DNA of 12,734 nt from Bradyrhizobium sp. (GCA_028290165.1 JAQGKJ010000238.1:1-12734); one strand, 5' to 3'; counted from the first letter of the stretch, positions 1 to 7,287 are shown. Notes: a model not told the origin generated them from the sequence alone. A program made the numbers and translations.

Positions 1-336
1 GCTATAGGAATCGGACAATCGTCCGCTGTAGCTGCATTCGACCCCGGCGACCGACAGTGTCGCGTCCAATCGGGACGATGAGGCCGATAACTCGAGATGC
101 ATTACGCCGGTCCTCTCCTCGGGGCCATCCTGAGTGCACAGACCGACGTGCTTCATTGTCAATGGACCGGAATATCCTTTTCGGCCGGGAGCGGTTTCCA
201 TGACGGTGGCGGTCAACTCCCACTCGCCGAGATAACCCGAGTATCCGATGATTTCGAGCGGCTGGGCGCGCGCCGGCGCGAAAAGTGCGACCAGCCCGAT
301 CGACAGAAGTAGCGCTCGCACTGATGGCTCCTTCAT
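1..336 (-). CDS. Small secreted protein, function unknown (3' end outside window)
   Basis: The frame is open from an ATG at 336 for 112 codons to the window edge, so the C-terminus is missing. Residues 1-30 look like a Sec signal peptide: a short charged start (MKEPSVR), a hydrophobic core (ALLLSIGLVALFAP) and an ARA-Q cleavage site. The visible mature part begins with QPLEIIGYSGYLGEWELTA and contains Cys in VGLCTQDG and again in VECSYSG, which could form a disulfide in the periplasm. A purine-rich GGAAG lies directly before the ATG, so spacing is poor, but no better start is seen. It starts 17 bp after the stop of the TPR gene on the same strand, so the two are probably co-transcribed. I do not recognise the family and assign no function. 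Coding is supported by the signal peptide and the tight spacing. Confidence 0.72.
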   Translation of the reverse strand, partial: MKEPSVRALLLSIGLVALFAPARAQPLEIIGYSGYLGEWELTATVMETAPGRKGYSGPLTMKHVGLCTQDGPEERTGVMHLELSASSSRLDATLSVAGVECSYSGRLSDSYS

Positions 337-353
337 CTTCCGTCGCCAGCCAC

Positions 354-1937
354 TTAAAGCTTCTTCAGATAGGCGCGTGCGTCGGCAATTTCGGTTCGGC
401 TATTATCCGCGCCATCGGCAATCGCGACGATTTTCTCGTAGTACTCCCTGGCCTTGACCTTGTCTCCCGCCTTGTCAGCCGCTGCCGCTGCGCCCGCATA
501 GGCGCCCAACCGATTCGGCTCCTTCTTGAGTGTCGCTTCGAAGGCGGTGAGCGCTTCCCCGGCATTACCGCTCTCGAGCAGCATGACGCCCTGGAGTTCG
601 CGGGCCGGCTTGGGCACACCCGGTGTCACCGGATGCTTCTCGGTCTTGTCCTCGGCATCGGCCGCGGCGCTCATCGCGTTCAGCGCGTCGTCGCGCTTGC
701 CCTCGGCGTAAAGTACCCAGGCGGTCGCGACCTGCCGTTGAATATCAACCTGTTCCGACCAATAGCCATCTTTTGCGTCACGCAGCTTGTCCCGCAGCTC
801 GACGAGCCTGGCGATGTCGATCCTGGCGGCTTCGGGATTGCCGGAACGGGCCGCGCCAAGCGCGCGCGCGAAATATGTGATCGCTTGCACATTCGCGAGC
901 GGGCTGGGGCGGACCTGCAGCTCCGCTGCGGCCTTCCAGTCGCCGCGCTCCACGGCGTAACGGGCCGGCGAAACAGCCAGCGCATATGGTCCGGGAAGGA
1001 ACGTCTCGGTGAAGCCGGTGGCCTTCGTCATGTCGTCGATGACGGCCTTGGCCTTCCCGTCCTGCCCGAGCTGCAGATAGGCATAGACCAGATAGTCCAT
1101 CGAATGCAGTTGATCGTGGAGATCGCCAGCTTCCTTCGCAACGCGCGACGATTCGGTGTTGGAAGCAATCGACTCCTGCCAGTAGCCAAGCCGGGTGAAA
1201 ATATGCGACGGCATGTGCTGCGCGTGCGCCGCGGCAGGCGCCACCTTGGCGTAGCCGCGCGCCGCCGCGAGCCCCTTCTCGGCGAGCGCCGGCGTATCGT
1301 AGAGGTGTATCAGATAATGGGCTATTCCCGGATGCTCCGGCTGCCGCGTCCAGATTTTTTCCAGGATTGCCGCCCCCTTGAGCTGATTGGCATAGGTCTT
1401 GTCGGCAGGTGAAGCCGCCACATTGAGGGCGAGCGCGTAATAGATCTGCGCTTCGTCATCATCGGGGTAGCGCTGCGCCAGTTGTTCCATGGCCTTGAGG
1501 TAGGCCAGGACGCGCGTGCGATGGTCGACCTTGTCGTAGTCGGTGTACATGGCGCCGAGCGCATCGATATAGTCGCGCTCGCGCTGCGTCGTCGCACCCA
1601 TGGCTTTGCCCTTTTCAAGCGCCGCGGCGCCCTCCGCAAGGTTTTTGACAGGTGGGGCGACGTGCGGATTGTACAGCAGGCTCAGCGCGATGCCCCAATA
1701 GGCGATGGCGCACTCCGGATCGGCCTTTAGTGCGTCCTCGAAGGACTTCTGCGAGGCCCGATACCAGAACGAGTGCTGGTACAGCATCGCCTGGTCGAAA
1801 TGCTGTTGCGCCTCGGGTTTGCACGAAGTCTGGAAATGGACCTTGCCCAGAGCTTCCGGGGCCGCCGCCAGGGCTGATTGCGCAAACGCCGCTGCCATAG
1901 CGACGACGGCGATTGTTGTCAGACGCGTCCTGATCAT
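354..1937 (-). CDS. Secreted tetratricopeptide-repeat (TPR) protein
   Basis: The product is 527 residues. Residues 1-25 form a signal peptide (RTR, then a long Ala/Val core, SALA-A cleavage), so it should act in the periplasm. TPR-like helices begin around residues 44-85 (HFDQAMLYQHSFWYRA, FEDALKADPECAIAYWGIAL) and recur at the C-terminus, with GEALTAFEATLKKEPNRLGAY and KAREYYEKIVAIA near residues 455-505. Cys39 and Cys76 flank the first repeat. The central HMPSHIFTRLG and HSMDYLVYAYLQLG segments are typical of a secreted TPR family common in Bradyrhizobium and relatives. TPRs mediate protein contacts; no enzymatic motif is visible and no partner can be named. The ATG has a good AGGGAG ribosome site 8 bp upstream. 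The gene diverges from the LysR gene and precedes a small secreted protein, which makes LysR control possible but unproven. Confidence 0.9.
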   Translation of the reverse strand: MIRTRLTTIAVVAMAAAFAQSALAAAPEALGKVHFQTSCKPEAQQHFDQAMLYQHSFWYRASQKSFEDALKADPECAIAYWGIALSLLYNPHVAPPVKNLAEGAAALEKGKAMGATTQRERDYIDALGAMYTDYDKVDHRTRVLAYLKAMEQLAQRYPDDDEAQIYYALALNVAASPADKTYANQLKGAAILEKIWTRQPEHPGIAHYLIHLYDTPALAEKGLAAARGYAKVAPAAAHAQHMPSHIFTRLGYWQESIASNTESSRVAKEAGDLHDQLHSMDYLVYAYLQLGQDGKAKAVIDDMTKATGFTETFLPGPYALAVSPARYAVERGDWKAAAELQVRPSPLANVQAITYFARALGAARSGNPEAARIDIARLVELRDKLRDAKDGYWSEQVDIQRQVATAWVLYAEGKRDDALNAMSAAADAEDKTEKHPVTPGVPKPARELQGVMLLESGNAGEALTAFEATLKKEPNRLGAYAGAAAAADKAGDKVKAREYYEKIVAIADGADNSRTEIADARAYLKKL

Positions 1938-1971
1938 GATCGGACTCCCTGTCTACCCAATATACGGTAGT

Positions 1972-1999
1972 GGCCGCACCTGATGCGGGCCCCTTTTTT
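1972..1999 (+). terminator. Terminator-like hairpin with T-run (plus strand)
   Basis: GGCCGCA (1972-1978) pairs with TGCGGGCC (1984-1991) around the loop CCTGA, with one bulged G. Two C and then six T (1994-1999) follow. In form this is an intrinsic terminator for plus-strand transcription. No plus-strand gene ends just before it; it lies upstream of the LysR gene and behind the start of the divergent TPR gene. It could stop antisense transcripts of the TPR gene or be a chance structure. Confidence 0.4.
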
Positions 2000-2007
2000 G
2001 AAAACGG

Positions 2008-2021
2008 CCGTCGGCCGACGG
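2008..2021. promoter_or_regulatory. Perfect 14-bp palindrome, candidate operator
   Basis: CCGTCGGCCGACGG reads identically on both strands. It sits about mid-way between the divergent TPR and LysR starts, where a regulator binding site would be expected. Its G+C-rich, gapless form is less typical of LysR sites (T-N11-A) than the nearby dyad at 2047-2070, so another regulator or chance are alternatives. Confidence 0.35.
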
Positions 2022-2046
2022 TCAGCCCCCCACTATTGCAACTTCC

Positions 2047-2070
2047 TCTGGCTGAATAAATAGAGCCAGA
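2047..2070. promoter_or_regulatory. Inverted repeat with AT-rich centre, candidate LysR binding site
   Basis: TCTGGCT (2047-2053) and AGCCAGA (2064-2070) are exact reverse complements separated by the 10-bp centre GAATAAATAG. A dyad of this size with an AT-rich middle, about 40 bp before the LysR start and between divergent genes, resembles an autoregulatory LysR-type site. This is inferred from position and symmetry only. Confidence 0.45.
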
Positions 2071-2109
2071 TGCAATCGACTACTCCACAAAATGAAGTAA
2101 TAATGCGTC

Positions 2110-3006
2110 ATGGACAAGTTCGGGGCGATGGAAACGTTTGTGCGGATCGTCGAGAAGGGCAGCCTGACGGCAGCCGCGAACGCCCTCGACACCTCGTTGC
2201 CGACGGTGGTCCGGATTCTCGCATCGCTGGAGCACCATCTCGGCGTAAAGCTGCTTCATCGCACTACGCGTCGAATCCGTCTGACTGAGGAAGGCGCGCT
2301 ATATCTCGAACGCTGTCGCGTCATTCTGTCCGCCACGCACGAGGCTGAAGAAACTCTAATCTCGCGCGAAGCGGAACTGCGGGGAAACCTGACCGTGGGC
2401 GCTTCCGTCTTGTTTGGCCGGCGCTATGTGGCCCCTATTGTCAATGATTTCCTGCGTCGCCATCCAAAAGTGACCATTGATTTGCGATTTGGCGATCGTG
2501 TCTTGAATCTGGGCGAAGAGCATGTCGATGTCGCGGTTCGGATCGCGCCTCTCAAGGACTCTTCCCTCGTCGCCATCCCCGTCGGCCAGGTACGTCGTGT
2601 CATCTGCGCAACTCAGCGATATCTGCGCTCAAATGGCACTCCAAAGGTGCCGGACGATCTCCGGAAACACCGCTGCGTTAGACACACGGGTTTGGCCCCG
2701 CGAAGCGAATGGCATTTCAGGGATGGGCGGCGGAATGTCTCGATTCCAATTATCAGCAGGGTCAGTTGCAACGAGATCGACAGCTCATTGAGCGCCTGCA
2801 TCGACGGGTTGGGTCTCGGCATGTTTCTTTCCTATCAAGTCGCGGCCTTTCGAAAAAGCGGCCGGCTTAAATATGTCCTGGAACAATTCGAACCAGAGCC
2901 GGTTCCCGTGCATGTCGTCTATGCCCACTCGACTCTTCTATCGAATAGAATGCATGCCTTTGTTGATGAATGCGTGGAAAAGCTTCGGCAAACGAGATTT
3001 GACTAG
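2110..3006 (+). CDS. LysR-family transcriptional regulator (CrgA-like group)
   Basis: The product is 298 residues, normal for LysR regulators. The winged helix-turn-helix is at residues 5-62, with SLTAAANALDTSLPTVVRIL as the DNA-reading helices and the hallmark LGVKLLHRTTRRIRLTEEG after it. A linker helix follows, and residues 90-295 form the effector-binding domain (GNLTVGASVLFGRRYVAPI, then DVAVRIAPLKDSSLVA). The inducer is unknown. It diverges from the TPR gene, the usual layout for a LysR protein and its target. No clear ribosome site precedes the ATG at 2110; an in-frame ATG at 2128 with GGGGCG just before it would remove six residues but keep the DNA-binding domain. Hand-counted G+C over 2161-3000 is about 56%, well below the 67% in a neighbour, suggesting different ancestry. 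The family call is firm; the target is inference. Confidence 0.95.
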   Translation: MDKFGAMETFVRIVEKGSLTAAANALDTSLPTVVRILASLEHHLGVKLLHRTTRRIRLTEEGALYLERCRVILSATHEAEETLISREAELRGNLTVGASVLFGRRYVAPIVNDFLRRHPKVTIDLRFGDRVLNLGEEHVDVAVRIAPLKDSSLVAIPVGQVRRVICATQRYLRSNGTPKVPDDLRKHRCVRHTGLAPRSEWHFRDGRRNVSIPIISRVSCNEIDSSLSACIDGLGLGMFLSYQVAAFRKSGRLKYVLEQFEPEPVPVHVVYAHSTLLSNRMHAFVDECVEKLRQTRFD

Positions 3007-3085
3007 TTGATAAGCTCGTTCGAATTTGACGGTTTTGTCAGCAATGTACCCAAGGTTTGCGAGATCCGATTTTCCGGTTCGAATT
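3007..3085. other. Convergent intergenic spacer with a 10-bp direct repeat
   Basis: This spacer lies between the LysR stop and the PPK2 stop. GTTCGAATTT occurs at 3018-3027 and again at 3077-3086, the second copy reaching the PPK2 stop codon. Each copy contains the palindrome TTCGAA. I see no strong hairpin with a T-run, so the expected terminator for the two converging genes is not obvious. Confidence 0.4.
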
Positions 3086-4015
3086 TCAGCCTTTCTTCTT
3101 CGCCCCGCCCTTGCCTTCCGCCAGCAGCGCTTTGCGGACCTGCTCGAATTCCTTCAGCGACGCCTTGTCGGCCCGCGGAAATCGCAGATTGAGCGTTTCC
3201 AGCGTAGAGACGATCGCAGACCCGATCACCACGCGTGCGAACCATTTGTGATCGGCCGGCACCACATGCCATGGCGCGACCGGGCTAGAGGTGTGTCGGA
3301 CGATGTCCTGATACACGGCCATGTATCTCGGCCACAGCGCGCGCTCGCTGATGTCGGCCATCGAGAACTTCCAGTTCTTCGCGGGATCGTCGAGCCGATC
3401 GAGAAACCGCTTGCGCTGCTCCTCCTTCGAGATATTGAGGAAGAATTTCAGGATCACCGTGCCATTGCGCGCGAGGTAGCGCTCGACCGCGGAAATGTCC
3501 TCGAACCGCTCGCGCCAGATGTTCCTGGTGATCAGCCTGGGCGGGATCTTCTCCTGCTCGAGAAGTTCCGGATGCACCCGCGTCACCAGACATTCCTCGT
3601 AATGGGAGCGATTGAAGATGCCGATGTGGCCGCGCGAGGGCAGCGCGATCATGCAGCGCCACATGAAATCATGTGCGAGTTCCTGCGATGATGGTTGCTT
3701 GAACGCGTGGACCTCGCAGCCCTGCGGGTTGACGCCGTCGAAGATACTCTTGATGGCGCTGTCCTTGCCCGCCGCGTCCATGCCCTGAAAGATCAGCAGC
3801 AGCGACCAGCTATCCTGCGCATAGAGCTTTTCCTGAAAATCGCTCAGCCGCTTCCGGTTGGCATCGAGAATTTTTTCAGCCCTGTCCTTGTCGAGACCGC
3901 CCTTCTCGTCGGTCTTGTAGGACTTGAGATGGAACGCGCCCGACCCGTCGAAGCGGAACGGCGCGACAAAGGGTTTTAGCTGATCGCCGAGAGATTGCGA
4001 AGGCTTCTTGCTCAT
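3086..4015 (-). CDS. ppk2: Polyphosphate kinase 2 family protein (polyphosphate:nucleotide phosphotransferase)
   Basis: The product is 309 residues and has the full PPK2 P-loop kinase fold, which moves phosphate between polyphosphate and nucleotides in the cytoplasm. The Walker A loop GMDAAGKDSA is at residues 78-87. IFNRSHYEE at 133-141 is the conserved second motif; its HYEE version followed by LVTRVHPE matches class III-like PPK2 proteins, which can use AMP and ADP. The basic lid region KEEQRKRFLDR is at 197-207, DPAKNWKFS at 210-218 and PWHVVPADHKWFAR at 248-261. The tail is lysine-rich (GKGGAKKKG). The ATG has a strong GAGGAG site 8 bp upstream. It starts 31 bp after the Nudix stop and is the last gene of the minus-strand series. 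Class assignment, and so AMP versus ADP preference, is inferred from motif style only. Confidence 0.93.
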   Translation of the reverse strand: MSKKPSQSLGDQLKPFVAPFRFDGSGAFHLKSYKTDEKGGLDKDRAEKILDANRKRLSDFQEKLYAQDSWSLLLIFQGMDAAGKDSAIKSIFDGVNPQGCEVHAFKQPSSQELAHDFMWRCMIALPSRGHIGIFNRSHYEECLVTRVHPELLEQEKIPPRLITRNIWRERFEDISAVERYLARNGTVILKFFLNISKEEQRKRFLDRLDDPAKNWKFSMADISERALWPRYMAVYQDIVRHTSSPVAPWHVVPADHKWFARVVIGSAIVSTLETLNLRFPRADKASLKEFEQVRKALLAEGKGGAKKKG

Positions 4016-4046
4016 GACTCACGCTCCTCGCAATAGCGACAAGTTT

Positions 4047-4757
4047 TCATTTTGCAAACTGCTGCTCGATAAACGCGGCGACGAAGCGCGGCATTGCCGC
4101 CGTCAGATCGGAAGCTTCGCGCACCAGATGAATTGCAACGAGTTCAGGCTGATGCTGCCGCGCGAGATTGGCCTCGATCCGCTCACGCAGCGCTTCGCCC
4201 GTGAGATCGACATTCAATATCCGGATCATCGCGATCGCCGCCCCCGAGACGACGCAGTCCCAGTGCGGGGCGGCCCGGTAGTCGGCGCCGGTCAGGCCGG
4301 TTTCCTCCAGCACTTCGCGGGCGACGCTGCCCGGCATATCGACGGTGCCATCGCTGAGATCGTCGAGATCGGGCGTTCCAGATGGAAAATAGATGCGTCC
4401 GGCATTGGCGGTATGGCGGCCCATTTCGCCCAATACGAACGCGCCGTCGGAGCAGCGCAGCGCGCCCATCCCGAAACCGTTGAACACGCCGCGGTCCGGA
4501 AAACCCCAGTCGCGCCAAGCCAGAAAACTTGCGAAATCGGCCTCGAAGTAATCGGCGCTGAAGCGGCCCGCCGTGAAGTCGGGGCTATTTCCCAGCAGGA
4601 TGCGGCCGTTCCAGAGGTTTGGCTTCTCGCGTTGTTTGATCGCGAAATGCGCGTCGATGTCGGTGCGCCGCTGGTCGGCGAATGGCCACGGCCTCGGGCG
4701 GAGACTGAGGTCAAGCGCGGTGACGCGATGAATGACCGGAGGCGTCTCCGCCGTCAT
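4047..4757 (-). CDS. Nudix hydrolase with an extended Nudix box
   Basis: The product is 236 residues. The C-terminal half carries a Nudix domain: REVLEETGL at residues 147-155 supplies the metal-binding Glu pair of the REUXEEXGU core. The first half of the box is unusual. SGTPDLDDLSDGTVDMPGSV (126-145) is longer than the canonical GX5EX7 and has no Glu at the expected place. I recall similar insertions in other bacterial Nudix proteins, so it is probably active. Residues 1-90 form an N-terminal extension (FAIKQREKPNLWNGRILL, then FASFLAWRDWGFPD). Such enzymes cleave nucleoside diphosphates linked to another group; the substrate cannot be assigned. No strong ribosome site is seen before the ATG. 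It starts 21 bp downstream of the ABC receptor stop, so translational coupling or co-transcription is plausible. Confidence 0.88.
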   Translation of the reverse strand: MTAETPPVIHRVTALDLSLRPRPWPFADQRRTDIDAHFAIKQREKPNLWNGRILLGNSPDFTAGRFSADYFEADFASFLAWRDWGFPDRGVFNGFGMGALRCSDGAFVLGEMGRHTANAGRIYFPSGTPDLDDLSDGTVDMPGSVAREVLEETGLTGADYRAAPHWDCVVSGAAIAMIRILNVDLTGEALRERIEANLARQHQPELVAIHLVREASDLTAAMPRFVAAFIEQQFAK

Positions 4758-4778
4758 CGATGGACTTTACTTCGCATT

Positions 4779-5807
4779 TTACCTGGCATTCATCCCCGTC
4801 GTCTTCTTGACCCGGTCGACATATTTGTTGGTGTAGGTCTTGGTGACGTCGATATTGGCTTTCGCGACCTCAGGCGAGCCCTCGCTGAACACCGCGAGCA
4901 CGGCGTCCGCGCCTTTGGGATCCATCTTGCCGGTCTCCGAATACATCGGGATCGTGTTTTTCAGCGCGGCGAGATAAAGCTCCTTGTTCTTGCCGACCGT
5001 CTCGGGGGGCATTTTCGCCATGATATCTTCAGGCGAATGCGAATGAATCCAGGCGAGCGTATTCACGATCGCGTTGGTGAGGGCCTGCACGTCGCTCTCG
5101 TGCGAATTGACCCACGCCGTGGTGGAATAGAGCGCGCCGCCCGGATATTCGCCGCCGAACACATCAAGCGTATCTTTCTGCGTGCGGGTATCGGAGAGGA
5201 TACGCAGGTCTGGATGACTGCCCTGCAGGACCGTGACCGACGTGTCCAGCATCACGGCCGCGTCGATCTGGCCCTGCTCCATCGCCGCAACCGCGGTCGC
5301 GCCGAGCCCGACGCCGATCACGGACGCGCTCGCCGGATCGAGGCCGTTTTTCTTCAGGAGATATTTCAGGAAGAAATCGGTCGAGGAGCCCGGCGCGCTG
5401 ACGCCAACCTTCTTGCCGGCGAGATCCTTGATCGACTTGATCTCGCCGTTGTGCGAGGGCGACACCACCAGAACCAGCCCCGGATAGCGGTCATAAACGA
5501 CAAAAGCCTGCAGCTCCTGCTTCTTGGCGGCGAGATTGACGCAGTGGTCGAAATAACCGGAAACCACGTCGGCGCTGCCGCCGAGCACCGCCTTGAGCGC
5601 GTCCGAGCCGCCCTTCAGATCGACCAGTTCGACGGCAAGGCCAGCCTTGTCGAATTCGCCGAGCTGCTTGGCCAGCACGGTCGGCAGGTAACACAGGCAG
5701 GCACCGCCCCCGACCGCGATCGTGATCTTGCTTTGCGCGGCGGCGAGACCTGATGTCAGTACCAGCGCCAAAAGCGTTGCGGCCAGCCTGCCAAACATCG
5801 TCCTCAT
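4779..5807 (-). CDS. ABC importer periplasmic substrate-binding protein (SsuA/TauA/NMT1-like)
   Basis: The product is 342 residues. Residues 1-24 are a signal peptide with AAA-Q cleavage, so it is periplasmic. The fold is that of the NMT1/SsuA/TauA family: ITIAVGGGACLCYLPTVLAK (28-47), a first-lobe VELVDLKGGSDALKAVLGGS segment, DVVSGYFDHCVN at 80-91, DLAGKKVGVSAPGSSTDFFL at 128-147, and GQIDAAVMLDTSV in the second lobe. It delivers a small ligand to the permease at 5888-6676 and ATPase at 7360-8220. Ligand identity (sulfonate, nitrate, taurine, pyrimidine precursor or other) is not readable. Cys37, Cys39 and Cys89 lie in segments that usually line the ligand cleft, which is odd. The frame stays open 300 codons upstream, but the ATG at 5807 has a textbook GGAGGA site 5 bp upstream followed by the signal peptide, which fixes the start. 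Confidence 0.93.
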   Translation of the reverse strand: MRTMFGRLAATLLALVLTSGLAAAQSKITIAVGGGACLCYLPTVLAKQLGEFDKAGLAVELVDLKGGSDALKAVLGGSADVVSGYFDHCVNLAAKKQELQAFVVYDRYPGLVLVVSPSHNGEIKSIKDLAGKKVGVSAPGSSTDFFLKYLLKKNGLDPASASVIGVGLGATAVAAMEQGQIDAAVMLDTSVTVLQGSHPDLRILSDTRTQKDTLDVFGGEYPGGALYSTTAWVNSHESDVQALTNAIVNTLAWIHSHSPEDIMAKMPPETVGKNKELYLAALKNTIPMYSETGKMDPKGADAVLAVFSEGSPEVAKANIDVTKTYTNKYVDRVKKTTGMNAR

Positions 5808-5887
5808 GGTATCCTCCGTGCCATTTTGTCGGTTAAGGCCACGATAGAGCAGCGCGCGGCTCTTGAGAAGGTGGCTATCATCAGACT

Positions 5888-6676
5888 CTAGTTGTGGCCT
5901 TCGAGCGCATCCGGCCGCCAGACCAGAAGGCGCCGCTCGACCGACGTCACCGCCATGTCGATCAGGATCACGAAGGCCGACAACACGAACATCCCGGCGA
6001 AGACGCCGGCGACGTCGAACACGCCCTCGGCCTGCTGGATCAGATAGCCGAGGCCTGCCGCCGATCCCAGATATTCGCCGACCACGGCGCCGACCACGGC
6101 AAAGCCCACGGAAGTATGCAGCGAGGAGAACATCCACGACAGCGCCGACGGCCAGTAGACGTGCCGCATCAGCTGCCGTTCGCTCATGCCGAGCATGCGG
6201 CCGTTGGCAAGCACCGTGGGGCTTACTTCCTTGACACCCTGATAGACGTTGAAAAAGACGATGAAGAACACCAACGTGACGCCGAGCGCGACCTTGGACC
6301 AGATGCCCAAGCCCAGCCACAGCGTGAAGATCGGCGCCAGCACGACGCGCGGCAGCGCGTTGACCATCTTCACATAGGGGTCGAAGATCGCGGCAACGAG
6401 AGGCTGGCGCGCGAACCAGAAGCCGACCATGACGCCGCCAAGCGAGCCGATCGCGAAAGCGAGGATCGACTCCCACAGCGTGATCAGCAAATGCTTCCAG
6501 ATCACGCCTGAACGGAACCAGTCGAAGATCTGGCTGCCGACGTCCACCGGATTGGAGAAGAAGAACGGCGGCAGCAGCATCCGTCCGAACACCGGCACGG
6601 TCGCGAACAACTGCCACAGCCCCAGCACGACGACGGCGACCAGCAGTTGCAACGAAAGCAGCGCAATTCTCGACAC
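5888..6676 (-). CDS. ABC importer permease (SsuC/TauC family)
   Basis: The product is 262 residues with about six membrane helices, beginning with LLSLQLLVAVVVLGLWQLFA at residues 6-25 and followed by segments near 62-88, 108-123, 128-146, 186-205 and 225-245. The cytoplasmic EAA-type coupling loop is at 155-178 (NGRMLGMSERQLMRHVYWPSA), which docks on the ATPase. This is the single permease of the nitrate/sulfonate/taurine importer class and would work as a homodimer with the receptor encoded 80 bp downstream. The start is GTG at 6676, with GGGGAG about 10 bp before it; no in-frame ATG gives a better N-terminus. It lies 44 bp after the PEBP-like gene stop. Confidence 0.93.
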   Translation of the reverse strand: MSRIALLSLQLLVAVVVLGLWQLFATVPVFGRMLLPPFFFSNPVDVGSQIFDWFRSGVIWKHLLITLWESILAFAIGSLGGVMVGFWFARQPLVAAIFDPYVKMVNALPRVVLAPIFTLWLGLGIWSKVALGVTLVFFIVFFNVYQGVKEVSPTVLANGRMLGMSERQLMRHVYWPSALSWMFSSLHTSVGFAVVGAVVGEYLGSAAGLGYLIQQAEGVFDVAGVFAGMFVLSAFVILIDMAVTSVERRLLVWRPDALEGHN

Positions 6677-6720
6677 GCCTAGATTTCTCCCCTGCCCCTG
6701 CGGCCACCCATTGTCAAACG

Positions 6721-7287
6721 CTACGGCTTCGAGAACGTCCCGATCAAACCGGTCGCGCCTTTGGCGTGGCCGTCCAGCGCCTTGATCAGCTCTTCACGGG
6801 TCAAGCCGGGCTGCAAGGCTGCCGGCTCAAGGTCGGTCGCGATCAGCGTGAAGGTGTAGTGATGCGGCGCGCCGGGCGGCGTGCAGGGTCCAAAATAGTT
6901 CGACAGCTTCATCGTGCTTTGGCCGCCGACATATTTGTCGCTCGGCTTTGAAACCTCACCCTCGGCAAAACCAGTGACCGAAGCCGGAATGCCGTAGGCC
7001 ACCCAGTGGCTGACGCCCGCGGGCGGCCGGCCTTCCGGATCGAACATCAGGAGCGCAAAACTCCTGGTGCCCTCCGGCGGATTGGCCCAGGAGAACGCCG
7101 GCGACACGTTCTCGCCGACGCAGTTTGGATTGGACTTGTTGTTGCCGGCGAATTTTGCCGGCAGCCGTTCGCCGTCCTTGAAGCTCGCCGAAGAAAGCGT
7201 GAATGCGCCTTGCGCAAGCGCATCGTGGGCGCCGCACAGCGTGGCCAGCGCAGCGGTAACAGCCAGGATTGAACGACGTAAAAGCAT
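6721..7287 (-). CDS. Secreted YbhB/YbcL-type PEBP (Raf-kinase-inhibitor-like) protein
   Basis: The product is 188 residues. Residues 1-25 are a signal peptide (LLRRSILAVTAALATL, ALA-Q cleavage), so it is exported. The phosphatidylethanolamine-binding-protein fold is shown by MFDPEGRPPAGVSHWVAYGI (81-100), the anion-pocket strand corresponding to the DPDxP-xxxHW motif, and by YFGPCTPPGAPHHYTFTL (131-148), the GPxPPxGxHHY motif. Cys56 and Cys135 sit at positions often conserved in bacterial members. The biochemical role of bacterial YbhB-like proteins is poorly defined; they bind small anionic or phospho-ligands. I chose the ATG at 7287 because GGGAG lies 5 bp upstream and the signal peptide starts there; a start at 7353 would add 22 residues ahead of the signal peptide. 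The gene is inserted between the ATPase and permease genes of an importer, so a link with its ligand is possible. Confidence 0.9.
   Translation of the reverse strand: MLLRRSILAVTAALATLCGAHDALAQGAFTLSSASFKDGERLPAKFAGNNKSNPNCVGENVSPAFSWANPPEGTRSFALLMFDPEGRPPAGVSHWVAYGIPASVTGFAEGEVSKPSDKYVGGQSTMKLSNYFGPCTPPGAPHHYTFTLIATDLEPAALQPGLTREELIKALDGHAKGATGLIGTFSKP

Noticed and set aside
285..1412. A 375-codon plus-strand open frame
   Set aside because: It is antisense to the TPR gene and shows no recognisable protein features.
3018..3086. Two copies of GTTCGAATTT as possible duplication scars or attachment sites
   Set aside because: The repeat is only 10 bp and no mobile-element gene lies between or near the copies.
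4008..5753. A 581-codon open frame on the plus strand, antisense to the Nudix and ABC-receptor genes
   Set aside because: Its protein is rich in Arg, Asp and His with no domain, signal peptide or membrane pattern, and it lies opposite two clearly recognisable genes. Such long antisense frames are common in high-G+C DNA.
5846..5863. Short inverted repeat AGAGC / GCTCT in the gap between permease and receptor genes
   Set aside because: Only five base pairs around an 8-nt loop; not enough to claim an mRNA processing or stability hairpin.
5808..6707. Open frame continuing 300 codons upstream of the ABC receptor, suggesting a 642-residue fusion
   Set aside because: The upstream part is an out-of-frame reading of the permease gene. 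The receptor has its own ATG with a GGAGGA site and signal peptide at 5807.
7267..7287. Lipoprotein signal (lipobox) in the PEBP-like protein, from LATLC
   Set aside because: The residue before Cys18 is Leu rather than Gly, Ala or Ser, and a good ALA-Q signal peptidase I site follows.
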